Below, piece by piece: positions 56,482 through 64,000 of a stretch of 64,000 nt of DNA. This DNA comes from Sphingosinicella xenopeptidilytica (GTDB taxonomy: Bacteria; Pseudomonadota; Alphaproteobacteria; Sphingomonadales; Sphingomonadaceae). The stretch covers positions 186,001-250,000 of the forward strand of contig NZ_JBHTIK010000002.1 of assembly GCF_042676985.1 (NCBI RefSeq). The letters are read 5' to 3'. A program made the translations under genes and the position numbers. How positions within the stretch are numbered: the first letter of the stretch is position 1; every line of letters starts with the position of its first letter. The notes under the pieces are model-generated. The model searched no databases. It was not told the origin of the DNA and was given only the letters and a program-made list of their open reading frames with translations.

Positions 56482-58518
56482 GTGCGGAATCGTTTTTGTC
56501 TTTTGCTCGCCCCTGCCGTCCTCGCTCAGCCGGCGGTTGCCGAGGAGACGATCGTCGTCACCGGCCACGCGCTCGAACAGCCGCTCGGCACACAGGCCTA
56601 TGCCGTGCAGGTCGTGGACGGCGCTGCGCTGCAGGATGTGCCCGGCGGGCTGGAGACGGCGCTTGAGGCCGCCTCCGGCTTCCAGATGTTCCGCCGTACC
56701 GACAGCCGCTCGGCGAACCCGACGAGTCAGGGCGCGCAGCTTCGCGGCATCGGCGGCAATGCGTCCAGCCGCGCGCTGGTGCTGCTCGACGGCGTGCCGG
56801 TGGCCGATCCGTTCGCGGGATGGATCCCGTGGCCCGCGATCCGCCCCGAAAGCCTCTCGTCGGTCCGTATCACCACCGGTGGCGGCGCCGGGGCGTTCGG
56901 CGCGGGCGCGCTCACCGGCGTCATCGAGCTGTCGAGCGCGGGGCGAGACCGCACGCCCTTCGTCGGCATCGATTATGGCAGCCGCGATTCGGTCGCCGCG
57001 TCGGCGGGCGTCACCGTGCCGCTCGGTGGCGGCTTCATCGCGCTCGACGCCGGATACGATCGCGGCGACGGCTTCCATCTGATCCAGCGCTCGCAGCGCG
57101 GCGCGGTCGATATCCCGGCGTCCTACAAGCAATATGGCGGATCGGTGCGCTTCGTCGTGCCGGTCGGCGACGAGACCGAGCTCCAGGTGCGCGGCGCGGC
57201 CTTCGCGGACGACCGCGTGCGGGGCGTCGAGATCGTCGATTCGGCGAACAGCGGTGCCGATGCGAGCGTGCGGCTGGTGTCGCGCGGTGCGCTGCCGTGG
57301 GAGGCCGTCGCCTATCTGCAGACGCGCGACTTCTCCTCGCGCTTCGCGCGCATCGAGGCGGATCGCAGCGCCGCCTTCCCGACGCTCGACCAGTATGCGG
57401 TCCCGGCCACCGGCTACGGCGCGAAGGTGGAGATCCGCCCCACGCTCGGTGCGCACGCCTTGCGCCTCGGTGCCGACTGGCGAGGCGCGACCGGCGAGAC
57501 GAAGGAGTTCTACACGCCTGTCGCCGGCGTCTACACGCGGATGCGCGAGGCGGGCGGCGACAGCAATATCTACGGCGTTTTCATTGAGGACGACTGGCGG
57601 CTGACGGACGCACTGCTGCTGACAGGAGGTGTCCGCGTCGATCGCTGGTCGCTCACGAACGGCCACCTCGACGAGCGCCAGATGGCGGGCACGGTGCTCA
57701 CCGATACCGATTTCGCGAAGCGGTCGGGTACGGAGCCGAGCGCCCGGCTCGGCCTCGCGCTCGCCGCCACCCCGGCGCTCACGCTGCGCACCGCCGGCTA
57801 TCTCGGCTTCCGCGTGCCGACGCTCAATGAGCTGTACCGCCCGTTCCGCGTCGGCGCCGATGCGACCGCCGCCAACGCCGCGTTGAAGCCGGAGCGGCTG
57901 CGCGGCATCGAGGCGGGGTTCGATTACCGCCCGCTCAGCACCGCGCACCTCTCGGCCACGGTCTTCTACAACCGCGCGCGGAACGCGATCGGCAACGTCA
58001 CGCTCGCGCAGGGGCCGGGCACGTTCCCCGGCGTCGGCTTCGTCGCGGGCGCCTATCGCCAGCGGCTCAATCTCGATGCGATCGAGGCGTGGGGGCTGGA
58101 GGCGAACGCCGGCCTCGATCTCGGCCGCTGGTCTCTCGGGCTCTCCTACACGTTCACCGATGCGACCGTGGAGGCGAGCGGCGTGTCCGCGGCGCTCGAC
58201 GGGATGCGCCCCGCGCAGACCCCGAAGCATCAGGCGAGCGCAACGGCGAGATGGCGTTCAGGTGGATGGAGCGCGGGCGTCGTTGCCCGCTACGATGGCG
58301 TGCGCTACGAGGACGATCTGCAAACGCTCCGTCTGGGTGAAGCCCTCACGCTCGACGCCTTCGCCGAAGCGCCGCTCGGGAAGGGTGTGTCGCTCCGCCT
58401 CGCCGCTGAAAATCTCGCCGATGCCAACATCGATGCCGGGCGCACCAGCGACGGCATCATCGATCGCGGCCAGCCCAGAACACTCTGGATCGGCATCAGA
58501 TGGAAACCAGGACGATAA
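56482..58518 (+). CDS. TonB-dependent outer-membrane receptor
   Basis: The 678-residue protein has a signal peptide, a TonB box region (EETIVVTGHA), a plug domain (QGAQLRGIGGNASSRALVLL, DGVPVADPF) and a 22-strand barrel with a C-terminal aromatic-like end (GIRWKPGR). No substrate can be named. The GTG start at 56482 has AGG 8 nt upstream. A peptide transporter and two amidohydrolases follow, so a peptide-like ligand is possible (inference). Confidence 0.88.
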   Translation: MRNRFCLLLAPAVLAQPAVAEETIVVTGHALEQPLGTQAYAVQVVDGAALQDVPGGLETALEAASGFQMFRRTDSRSANPTSQGAQLRGIGGNASSRALVLLDGVPVADPFAGWIPWPAIRPESLSSVRITTGGGAGAFGAGALTGVIELSSAGRDRTPFVGIDYGSRDSVAASAGVTVPLGGGFIALDAGYDRGDGFHLIQRSQRGAVDIPASYKQYGGSVRFVVPVGDETELQVRGAAFADDRVRGVEIVDSANSGADASVRLVSRGALPWEAVAYLQTRDFSSRFARIEADRSAAFPTLDQYAVPATGYGAKVEIRPTLGAHALRLGADWRGATGETKEFYTPVAGVYTRMREAGGDSNIYGVFIEDDWRLTDALLLTGGVRVDRWSLTNGHLDERQMAGTVLTDTDFAKRSGTEPSARLGLALAATPALTLRTAGYLGFRVPTLNELYRPFRVGADATAANAALKPERLRGIEAGFDYRPLSTAHLSATVFYNRARNAIGNVTLAQGPGTFPGVGFVAGAYRQRLNLDAIEAWGLEANAGLDLGRWSLGLSYTFTDATVEASGVSAALDGMRPAQTPKHQASATARWRSGGWSAGVVARYDGVRYEDDLQTLRLGEALTLDAFAEAPLGKGVSLRLAAENLADANIDAGRTSDGIIDRGQPRTLWIGIRWKPGR

Positions 58519-58640
58519 GCGTCACCAAGCGCCGAAACATTCTTTCAATGCGCCAGACGCAAGACTAGTCTCAGACCATGGGAGCGCGGCGCGGCTTCGT
58601 CGAAGTCCGTTCGTGCAAGGGATAAAGGGTCCGGACGCCA

Positions 58641-60257
58641 ATGACTCAACCGACGGGGGCTGCCGCCGGCGCCCTTCCAGCAAGCGATTCCATGGGCACC
58701 ATCCTCGGGCACCCCAAGGGGCTGTTCGTGCTGTTCTTCGCCGAAATGTGGGAGCGCTTCTCCTACTACGGGATGCGCGCGCTGCTCATCTTCTACCTCG
58801 TCCAGCACTGGATGTTCTCGGACCAGAAGGCCTCGGTGATCTACGGCGCGTACACGGCGCTCGTCTACATCACGCCCGTGATCGGCGGCTATCTCGCGGA
58901 CCGCTGGCTTGGGCAGCGCAAGGCTGTGCTGTTCGGCGCGGTGTTGCTCAGCTTCGGGCACCTGCTCATGGCCGTCGAAGGCGACGGCGGTCAGAACGGC
59001 ACCGCGATCGGTATCTTCTGGCTGGCGCTCGCCTTCATCGTCGTCGGCTCGGGTTTCCTCAAGGCCAATATCTCGGTGATCGTCGGGCAGCTTTATCCGC
59101 GCACCGATGTGCGGCGCGACGGCGCCTATACGATCTTCTACATGGGCATCAACGTGGGCGCGGCGCTCGGCGCGCTGATCGCTGGGTGGCTCGGGCAGAC
59201 CTATGGCTGGGCCTATGGCTTCGGTGCGGCGGGGATCGGAATGCTTCTCGGCCTCGCCGTGTTCGTCTGGGGCAAACCGTATCTGCTCGGGCGCGGTGAG
59301 CCGCCATCGCCGGAGCGCCTGCGGGCAAAGTCGTTCGGAATCTCGTTCGAATGGCAGCTTTACGTGCTCAGTTTCGTGGCCGTGGCGGTGGTGTGGCTGA
59401 TGATCCAGTATCAGGAGATCATCGGCGTTCTCCTTGGTATCTCGGGTGCACTCCTCGTCGGCTACATCCTGTTCACAGCAGTTGTGAAGTTGGAGCGGGA
59501 GGACCGGGACCGGATTTTCGCGGCGATCTTTCTGATCATCGGCTCGGTCCTGTTCTGGGCGTTCTTCGAACAGGCCGGATCGTCGCTCAACCTGTTCGCG
59601 GATCGGCATGTCGATCGTGAGGCTTTCGGATTTCTCGTGCCCGCATCCGTGTTCCAGTCGCTGAACTCGATCTACATCATCGTTCTGGCACCGCTGTTCG
59701 CGGGCCTGTGGGTCTGGCTCGCGCGGCGCGGCCTCGAACCGTCGACACCCTTCAAGTTCGGGCTTGGCATCCTGCAGGTCGGGCTCGGTTTCCTCGTGCT
59801 TGTCGGCGGCGCGCAGGCGGCTGGCATGAGCGCGGCAACCCCTCTCTTCTTCCTCTTCCTGATCTACCTGCTGCACACGACCGGTGAACTCTGCATGTCG
59901 CCCGTGGGGCTCAGCGCCATGAATCGTCTGGCCCCGGCGCATATGGCCAGCCTCATCATGGGGGCGTGGTTCTTCGCATCCGCCGTCGGCAATTTCGCGG
60001 CCGGACAGATCGCGGCGGCGACGGGCGGGGATCATGCCGAAAGTGCGGAGGCGGCGAAGGAAGTCGTGCTTTCCGTTTATACGAATGTCGGCTGGTTCGC
60101 GGTCGGCGCGGGGGCATTCATATTGCTGATCTCGCCGTTCATTCGCCGCCTGATGCATCTTGATACGCTGAAGGACGATGGCGTTTTGGCGGGCGCTGGG
60201 GAAATCGGGGAGCCGCAGGCGGCAGGAATCAATACGGCAGCGGAGACGCGTTCATGA
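58641..60257 (+). CDS. POT/PTR-family oligopeptide transporter (second copy)
   Basis: The 538-residue membrane protein has the POT motif AEMWERFSYYGMRALLI, GGYLADRWLGQRKAV and GSGFLKANISVIVGQLYPR. It is longer than the copy at 30437. It should import di- and tripeptides with protons across the inner membrane. The ATG follows AAAGGG. It overlaps the first amidohydrolase gene by ATGA. Confidence 0.92.
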   Translation: MTQPTGAAAGALPASDSMGTILGHPKGLFVLFFAEMWERFSYYGMRALLIFYLVQHWMFSDQKASVIYGAYTALVYITPVIGGYLADRWLGQRKAVLFGAVLLSFGHLLMAVEGDGGQNGTAIGIFWLALAFIVVGSGFLKANISVIVGQLYPRTDVRRDGAYTIFYMGINVGAALGALIAGWLGQTYGWAYGFGAAGIGMLLGLAVFVWGKPYLLGRGEPPSPERLRAKSFGISFEWQLYVLSFVAVAVVWLMIQYQEIIGVLLGISGALLVGYILFTAVVKLEREDRDRIFAAIFLIIGSVLFWAFFEQAGSSLNLFADRHVDREAFGFLVPASVFQSLNSIYIIVLAPLFAGLWVWLARRGLEPSTPFKFGLGILQVGLGFLVLVGGAQAAGMSAATPLFFLFLIYLLHTTGELCMSPVGLSAMNRLAPAHMASLIMGAWFFASAVGNFAAGQIAAATGGDHAESAEAAKEVVLSVYTNVGWFAVGAGAFILLISPFIRRLMHLDTLKDDGVLAGAGEIGEPQAAGINTAAETRS

Positions 60258-61675
60258 AGAGTCTGGTTTTTGCGCTTGCATCGGCGGCGCTGCTTTCCGC
60301 CTGCGCAGGTCAGCAGGAGGCGCCGAAAACCGCCGGTAGCAAGCCCGCGCGCGATCTGCCGATGATCGACAAGAACCCGTTCCCGTCGACCTACAAGCCC
60401 TACGCGTCGCAGCCGACGCTGATCCGCGGCGTCAACATCTATGATGGCGCCGGCGGCAAGATCATCGGCGGCGAGGTGCTGCTGGTGGATGGCAAGATCG
60501 CCGCGATCGGGCAGAGCGTCACGGCGCCCGAAGGCGTCACCGTCGTCGACGGCGCCGGCAAATGGGTAACGCCCGGCGTCATCGATGTGCACAGCCATCT
60601 CGGCAATTATCCGACGCCCTCGGTGGATGCGCATCAGGATGGTAACGAGGTCACCGGCGCCAACACAGCGGACGTGTGGGCCGAGCATGGCGTCTGGCCG
60701 CAGGACCCCGGTTTCACCCGCGCACTCGCGGGCGGCATCACCACGCTCCACATCCTGCCCGGCTCGGCGAATTTGTTCGGCGGGCGCGGCGTTTCCCTGC
60801 GCAACGTGCCGGGCCGCACGGTGCAGGAGATGAAATTCCCCGGCGCGCCCTACACGCTCAAGATGGCGTGCGGCGAAAATCCGAAGCGCGTTTACGGCAG
60901 TCGCAATCAGAAGCCGGGAAGCCGCATGGGCAACATCGCGGTCGATCGCGCGACGTGGGCGAAGGCGCAGGAATATGATCGCAAGTGGGATGAATACGAA
61001 GGCAAGGTGAAGGCGGGCACCGCAGCGCTCAAGGATGTGCCTGCGCGCGACATCGCGATGGATACGCTGCGCGGCGTGCTCGATGGCGAAATCCTCGTGC
61101 AGAACCACTGCTACCGCGCCGACGAGATGGCGCTCGTTCTCGATATGGCGAAGGAGTTCGGCTACAAGGTTACCACCTTCCACCACGCGGTCGAAGCCTA
61201 CAAGATCACCGATCTTCTGAAGGCGAACGGCACCTGCGCCGCGATGTGGGCGGATTGGTGGGGTTTCAAGATGGAATCCTACGACGGCATCCGCGAGAAC
61301 CTGCCTTTCGTTCACGCGGCGGGCGGCTGCGCGGTCACGCACTCGGACGATGATCTCGGCATCCAGCGGCTCAATCAGGAAACCGCGAAGGCGCTGGCGG
61401 ACGGCAACCGCGCCGGGCTCGACATCAAGCCCGAGACGGCGTGGACGTGGATCGGTATCAACGCCGCGAAGGCGCTCGGTCTCGACAAGGAGATCGGCAG
61501 CCTCGCCCCCGGCAAGCGCGCCGATGTCGTGCTCTGGAACGGCGATCCGCTCTCGGTCTATGCAAAGGCGGAGAAAGTCTGGATCGATGGCGCGCTGATG
61601 TTTGATGCGCTGTCGCGGATGCGTCCGGTCAGCGATTTCGAGCTTGGCCAGCCCGGTGAAGGAGATCCGAAATGA
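60254..61675 (+). CDS. Amidohydrolase lipoprotein with intact metal site
   Basis: The 473-residue protein has a lipoprotein signal (LASAALLSACAGQQ, lipobox LSAC) and the amidohydrolase site: HSHLGNYP (first HxH), later metal-binding His in ENHCYRA-like NHCYRADEM and VTTFHHAVEAYK, and the final THSDDDL Asp. It would hydrolyse an amide in the periplasm. It is translated with the POT transporter and with the next amidohydrolase (ATGA overlap). Confidence 0.9.
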   Translation: MKSLVFALASAALLSACAGQQEAPKTAGSKPARDLPMIDKNPFPSTYKPYASQPTLIRGVNIYDGAGGKIIGGEVLLVDGKIAAIGQSVTAPEGVTVVDGAGKWVTPGVIDVHSHLGNYPTPSVDAHQDGNEVTGANTADVWAEHGVWPQDPGFTRALAGGITTLHILPGSANLFGGRGVSLRNVPGRTVQEMKFPGAPYTLKMACGENPKRVYGSRNQKPGSRMGNIAVDRATWAKAQEYDRKWDEYEGKVKAGTAALKDVPARDIAMDTLRGVLDGEILVQNHCYRADEMALVLDMAKEFGYKVTTFHHAVEAYKITDLLKANGTCAAMWADWWGFKMESYDGIRENLPFVHAAGGCAVTHSDDDLGIQRLNQETAKALADGNRAGLDIKPETAWTWIGINAAKALGLDKEIGSLAPGKRADVVLWNGDPLSVYAKAEKVWIDGALMFDALSRMRPVSDFELGQPGEGDPK

Positions 61676-62970
61676 AGCGCCTGCTTTCGCTCCTCGCACT
61701 GACGATCGCGACGCCTGCGTCGGCGGAAACCATCGCCATCGTAAACGGCAAGGTCGCCACCATCGCCCGCGCCGAACCCATCGAAAACGGCACCGTCCTC
61801 ATCCGCGACGGACGCATCGTCTCGGTCGGTTCGAACGTAGCCGTCCCGGCGGACGCGCGCGTCGTCGATGCAGCCGGCGGCTGGGTGACGCCGGGCCTGT
61901 TCGCCGGCTACTCGCGCGTCGGCATTGTCGAGGTCGATGCGGTCTCCGGCACCAACGACATCCAGGCCAACTCCGCACCCTATGCCGCAGCGATCGATAT
62001 CGCGCCCGCCGTGAACCCGCTCACCACGGCGATCGCGGTCACCCGTATCGAAGGCGTGACACGCGCCGCCGTGATGCCCGATGCGGGGAACGACATCTTC
62101 GGCGGGCAGGGTCTCGTTATGTCGCTCGGCGACGGCACGCCGATCACAAGGCAACAGGCCTTCCAATACATCGTGATGGGCGAGGACGGCGCGCGGCTCG
62201 CGGGCGGCTCGCGCGGCGCCCTGTTCGCGCGCCTCGCCGATGCCTTCGCCGAGGCTGCGGCGTACGCGCGCAATCCGGCGGGCTACGGTTACGGCCGCGA
62301 CCGGGGATCACTGCTCAAACGCGCTGACGCCGCCGCGCTCGCGAAGGTCATCAGCGGCGAGGTTCCGGCGGTCGTCAGCGTCAACCGCGCCAGCGACATC
62401 GTGAATGTGCTTGCGCTCAAGAAAACCTACCCGCGCCTGCGCCTCATCCTTGCCGGTGCGGCGGAAGGCTGGACGGTTGCGGACAAGATCGCCGCGGCGG
62501 GTGTTCCGGTGCTCGCTTCCGTTGCGCCCAACCTTCCTGAAAGCTTCGAGGTGCTTGCCGCGACGCAATCGAACGTCGGGCGCCTGATCCGCGCGGGCGT
62601 GAAGGTCGCGATCGTGCCGATCGGGCGCGATCTCAACCATCAGGTGCGCCTCATTCCGCAACAGGCAGGCAACCTCGTGGCGCAGGGCCGAATTCCGGGC
62701 GGCGTTCAGGTGAGCCACGCCGAGGCGCTCGCGGCGCTGACGAGGAACCCCGCCGAAATCTTCGGTCTCGGCGGCGAACTCGGTACGCTCGAACCCGGCA
62801 AGCGCGCCGATGTCGTCGTCTGGTCGGGCGATCCCATCGAGCTTGCCTCGGCACCGACCGCGCTGTTCATCGATGGTCGTGCCACGCCGCTCGAATCGCG
62901 GCAGACGAAGCTGCGCGATCGTTACAATCCGCTGAAACAGGATACGCTGCCCAAACAGTACAGCCGCTAG
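61672..62970 (+). CDS. Amidohydrolase-like protein lacking the HxH metal motif
   Basis: The 432-residue protein has a signal peptide (MKRLLSLLALTIATPASA) and the amidohydrolase fold (VVDAAGGWVTPGLFAGYSRV; GGELGTLEPGKRADVVVWSG). Where the active family member has HSHLG, this one has AGYSRVG, so the first metal ligands are missing. It is likely a non-catalytic partner or has changed chemistry. It is the third gene of the POT operon. Confidence 0.85.
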   Translation: MKRLLSLLALTIATPASAETIAIVNGKVATIARAEPIENGTVLIRDGRIVSVGSNVAVPADARVVDAAGGWVTPGLFAGYSRVGIVEVDAVSGTNDIQANSAPYAAAIDIAPAVNPLTTAIAVTRIEGVTRAAVMPDAGNDIFGGQGLVMSLGDGTPITRQQAFQYIVMGEDGARLAGGSRGALFARLADAFAEAAAYARNPAGYGYGRDRGSLLKRADAAALAKVISGEVPAVVSVNRASDIVNVLALKKTYPRLRLILAGAAEGWTVADKIAAAGVPVLASVAPNLPESFEVLAATQSNVGRLIRAGVKVAIVPIGRDLNHQVRLIPQQAGNLVAQGRIPGGVQVSHAEALAALTRNPAEIFGLGGELGTLEPGKRADVVVWSGDPIELASAPTALFIDGRATPLESRQTKLRDRYNPLKQDTLPKQYSR

Positions 62971-62990
62971 GAGAAGGGGAGGGCCGGGAA

Positions 62991-63680
62991 ATGGCCGAGC
63001 TTGCAATCGCCGTTGCGTCGTTTGTGCTTACCCATTTCATCCTGTCCCACCCGCTCCGCGCGCCGATTGTGGCGAAGCTCGGCGAGAGAGGCTTTCTCGG
63101 CCTCTATTCGCTCGTTGCCTTCGCAACATTGATCTGGGCGGTGCTCGCCTATCGCGCCGCGCCGATCGAACAGCTCTGGGTGCCGCCGCTCTGGGCGGTG
63201 CATGTCGGCTGGCTTCTGATGCTCGTCGCCTGCATCCTGTTCGTGGGATCGTTCCTCGCACCCAATCCGGCGATGGTGGAGGCGGGCAAACTCCTGTCGA
63301 AAGGCACCGCGCCCAAGGGTGTGATGGGCATCACCCGCCATCCGATGATGTGGGCGTTCGGCCTTTGGGCCGTGGTACACGTCATGTCGACAGGGCGGCT
63401 CGAAACGCTGATCCTCGCGGGCGGCATCGGCATATTGGCGCTCGTCGGCGCATGGCTGCAGGATGGCAAGAAAGCCGCGCAGCTCGGTGCGGGATGGGCG
63501 GCCTATGCCGCGCACACCAGCTACTGGCCGCTTGGCGCACAGCTTTCCGGGCGGCTCGGCTGGTCGCGGATCTGGCCCGGCGTTCTGCCGATCGTGATGG
63601 GCGTCGCGCTCTACGTCATCCTCGTCATGGCGCATCCGCTCGTGATCGGGAAATCGACAGGGGCGATGCTGTGGAATTGA
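62991..63680 (+). CDS. NnrU-family membrane protein
   Basis: The 229-residue membrane protein has the NnrU marks THFILSHPLR, ITRHPMMWAFGLW and about six helices. NnrU was first linked to denitrification, but homologues occur in non-denitrifiers, and no nitrogen-oxide genes are near. It follows the amidohydrolase stop by 20 bp. Confidence 0.82.
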   Translation: MAELAIAVASFVLTHFILSHPLRAPIVAKLGERGFLGLYSLVAFATLIWAVLAYRAAPIEQLWVPPLWAVHVGWLLMLVACILFVGSFLAPNPAMVEAGKLLSKGTAPKGVMGITRHPMMWAFGLWAVVHVMSTGRLETLILAGGIGILALVGAWLQDGKKAAQLGAGWAAYAAHTSYWPLGAQLSGRLGWSRIWPGVLPIVMGVALYVILVMAHPLVIGKSTGAMLWN

Positions 63681-64000
63681 CGGGCAAAACCGTCTGGATC
63701 ACCGGCGCGTCGTCGGGGATCGGCGCGGCGCTCGCAGAGGCGTTCGGGAAGGCGGGAGCGCAAATCATCCTCTCGGGAAGGCGCGAGGCCGCGCTGGCAG
63801 ATATTGCCCGGCGGCTGGAAGGCGAGCGCTTCGTCCTGCCTTTCGAGGCGACCGACTACGCCGCACTGCCGGGCATCGTCGACCGGGCGTGGGCGTGGCG
63901 CGGCGCGATCGACATCCTCGTCAACAACGCGGGCATCTCGCAGCGCTCGATCGCACTCGACACGGATTTCGACGTGTACCGGCAGATCATGGAGGTCGAT
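63671..64000 (+). CDS. SDR-family oxidoreductase, N-terminal part (runs off the window)
   Basis: The first 110 residues are visible, from a GTG that overlaps the NnrU stop. They show the Rossmann glycine motif TGASSGIGAALAEAFGKAGA and the NNAG motif (DILVNNAGISQR). It is a classical short-chain dehydrogenase. The catalytic Tyr-x3-Lys lies beyond the window. Substrate unknown. Confidence 0.85.
   Translation, partial: MELTGKTVWITGASSGIGAALAEAFGKAGAQIILSGRREAALADIARRLEGERFVLPFEATDYAALPGIVDRAWAWRGAIDILVNNAGISQRSIALDTDFDVYRQIMEVD

Noticed and set aside
55795..58230. A long minus-strand open frame of about 811 codons covering the TonB receptor
   Set aside because: It is antisense to a clear TonB-dependent receptor; only its last ~195 codons (the nitroreductase) are real. 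High G+C content produces such long shadow frames.

Overview
The window is dense, high-G+C bacterial chromosome with about 60 protein genes on both strands, many with 4-nt ATGA or GTGA overlaps. The gene set points to an alphaproteobacterium, most likely of the order Sphingomonadales: DUF2849/DUF934-type sulfite reductase operon, alphaproteobacterial DksA lacking most zinc cysteines, PII-Amt pair, TldD, TonB-dependent receptor with POT transporter and amidohydrolases, CHCC zinc-finger protein and a GTCATCCCGG-type palindromic repeat. This is inferred from gene content; no rRNA or tRNA was seen. No phage, insertion sequence, CRISPR array or recognisable defence island was found.

Layout. 1-2.5 kb: MFS and EamA transporters, a small secreted protein and a PuuD-like membrane protein. 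2.6-6.6 kb: a signalling operon (GGDEF-EAL protein, hybrid-less histidine kinase, response regulator). 6.6-12.2 kb, minus strand: siroheme synthesis and assimilatory sulfate/sulfite reduction (cobA, DUF2849, cysI, DUF934, cysH, siroheme synthase, then a ZntB-like transporter). 12.3-13.1 kb: enoyl-CoA hydratase. 13.2-19.8 kb: a TPP enzyme, an M20 hydrolase and arginine succinyltransferase genes astA, astD, astB. 19.8-26.4 kb: SelO, TetR, asparagine-synthetase-like protein, glycosyltransferase, K+ channel, PilZ. 26.4-38 kb: membrane-anchored regulator, DUF885 peptidase, POT transporter, two GlxA-type regulators with an alpha/beta hydrolase and a DJ-1/PfpI protein, a GH84-like enzyme and ChrA. 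38-45.5 kb: methylmalonyl-CoA mutase, secreted proteins, a beta-helix protein with a C-terminal sorting-like tail, CDP-alcohol phosphatidyltransferase, sterol-desaturase family protein and ArfB.

45.6-50.8 kb: amt-glnK behind a clear sigma-54 promoter, DUF2007, PNPOx-like protein, TldD, CHCC zinc protein and DksA. 50.9-54.1 kb: fliL, fliM and a repeat-rich secreted protein. 54.1-58.5 kb: CysQ, a YtrA-type GntR regulator, a secreted protein, nitroreductase and a TonB-dependent receptor. 58.6-63 kb: POT transporter followed by two amidohydrolases, the second lacking its metal-binding His motif. 63-64 kb: NnrU and the start of an SDR oxidoreductase.

The most useful observations are: a sigma-54 promoter with three TAGGCGA boxes at enhancer distance upstream of glnK-amt; an apparently leaderless GlxA-type regulator whose -35 lies in an 11-bp direct repeat spaced 30 bp; a 148-bp element with perfect 21-bp terminal inverted repeats that carries both flanking stop codons; an arginine succinyltransferase cluster with an M20 hydrolase where astC and astE are missing; a phosphatidyltransferase that seems to start at ATC; and a catalytic/non-catalytic amidohydrolase pair. 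None is a demonstrated new system; each is stated with what would refute it.
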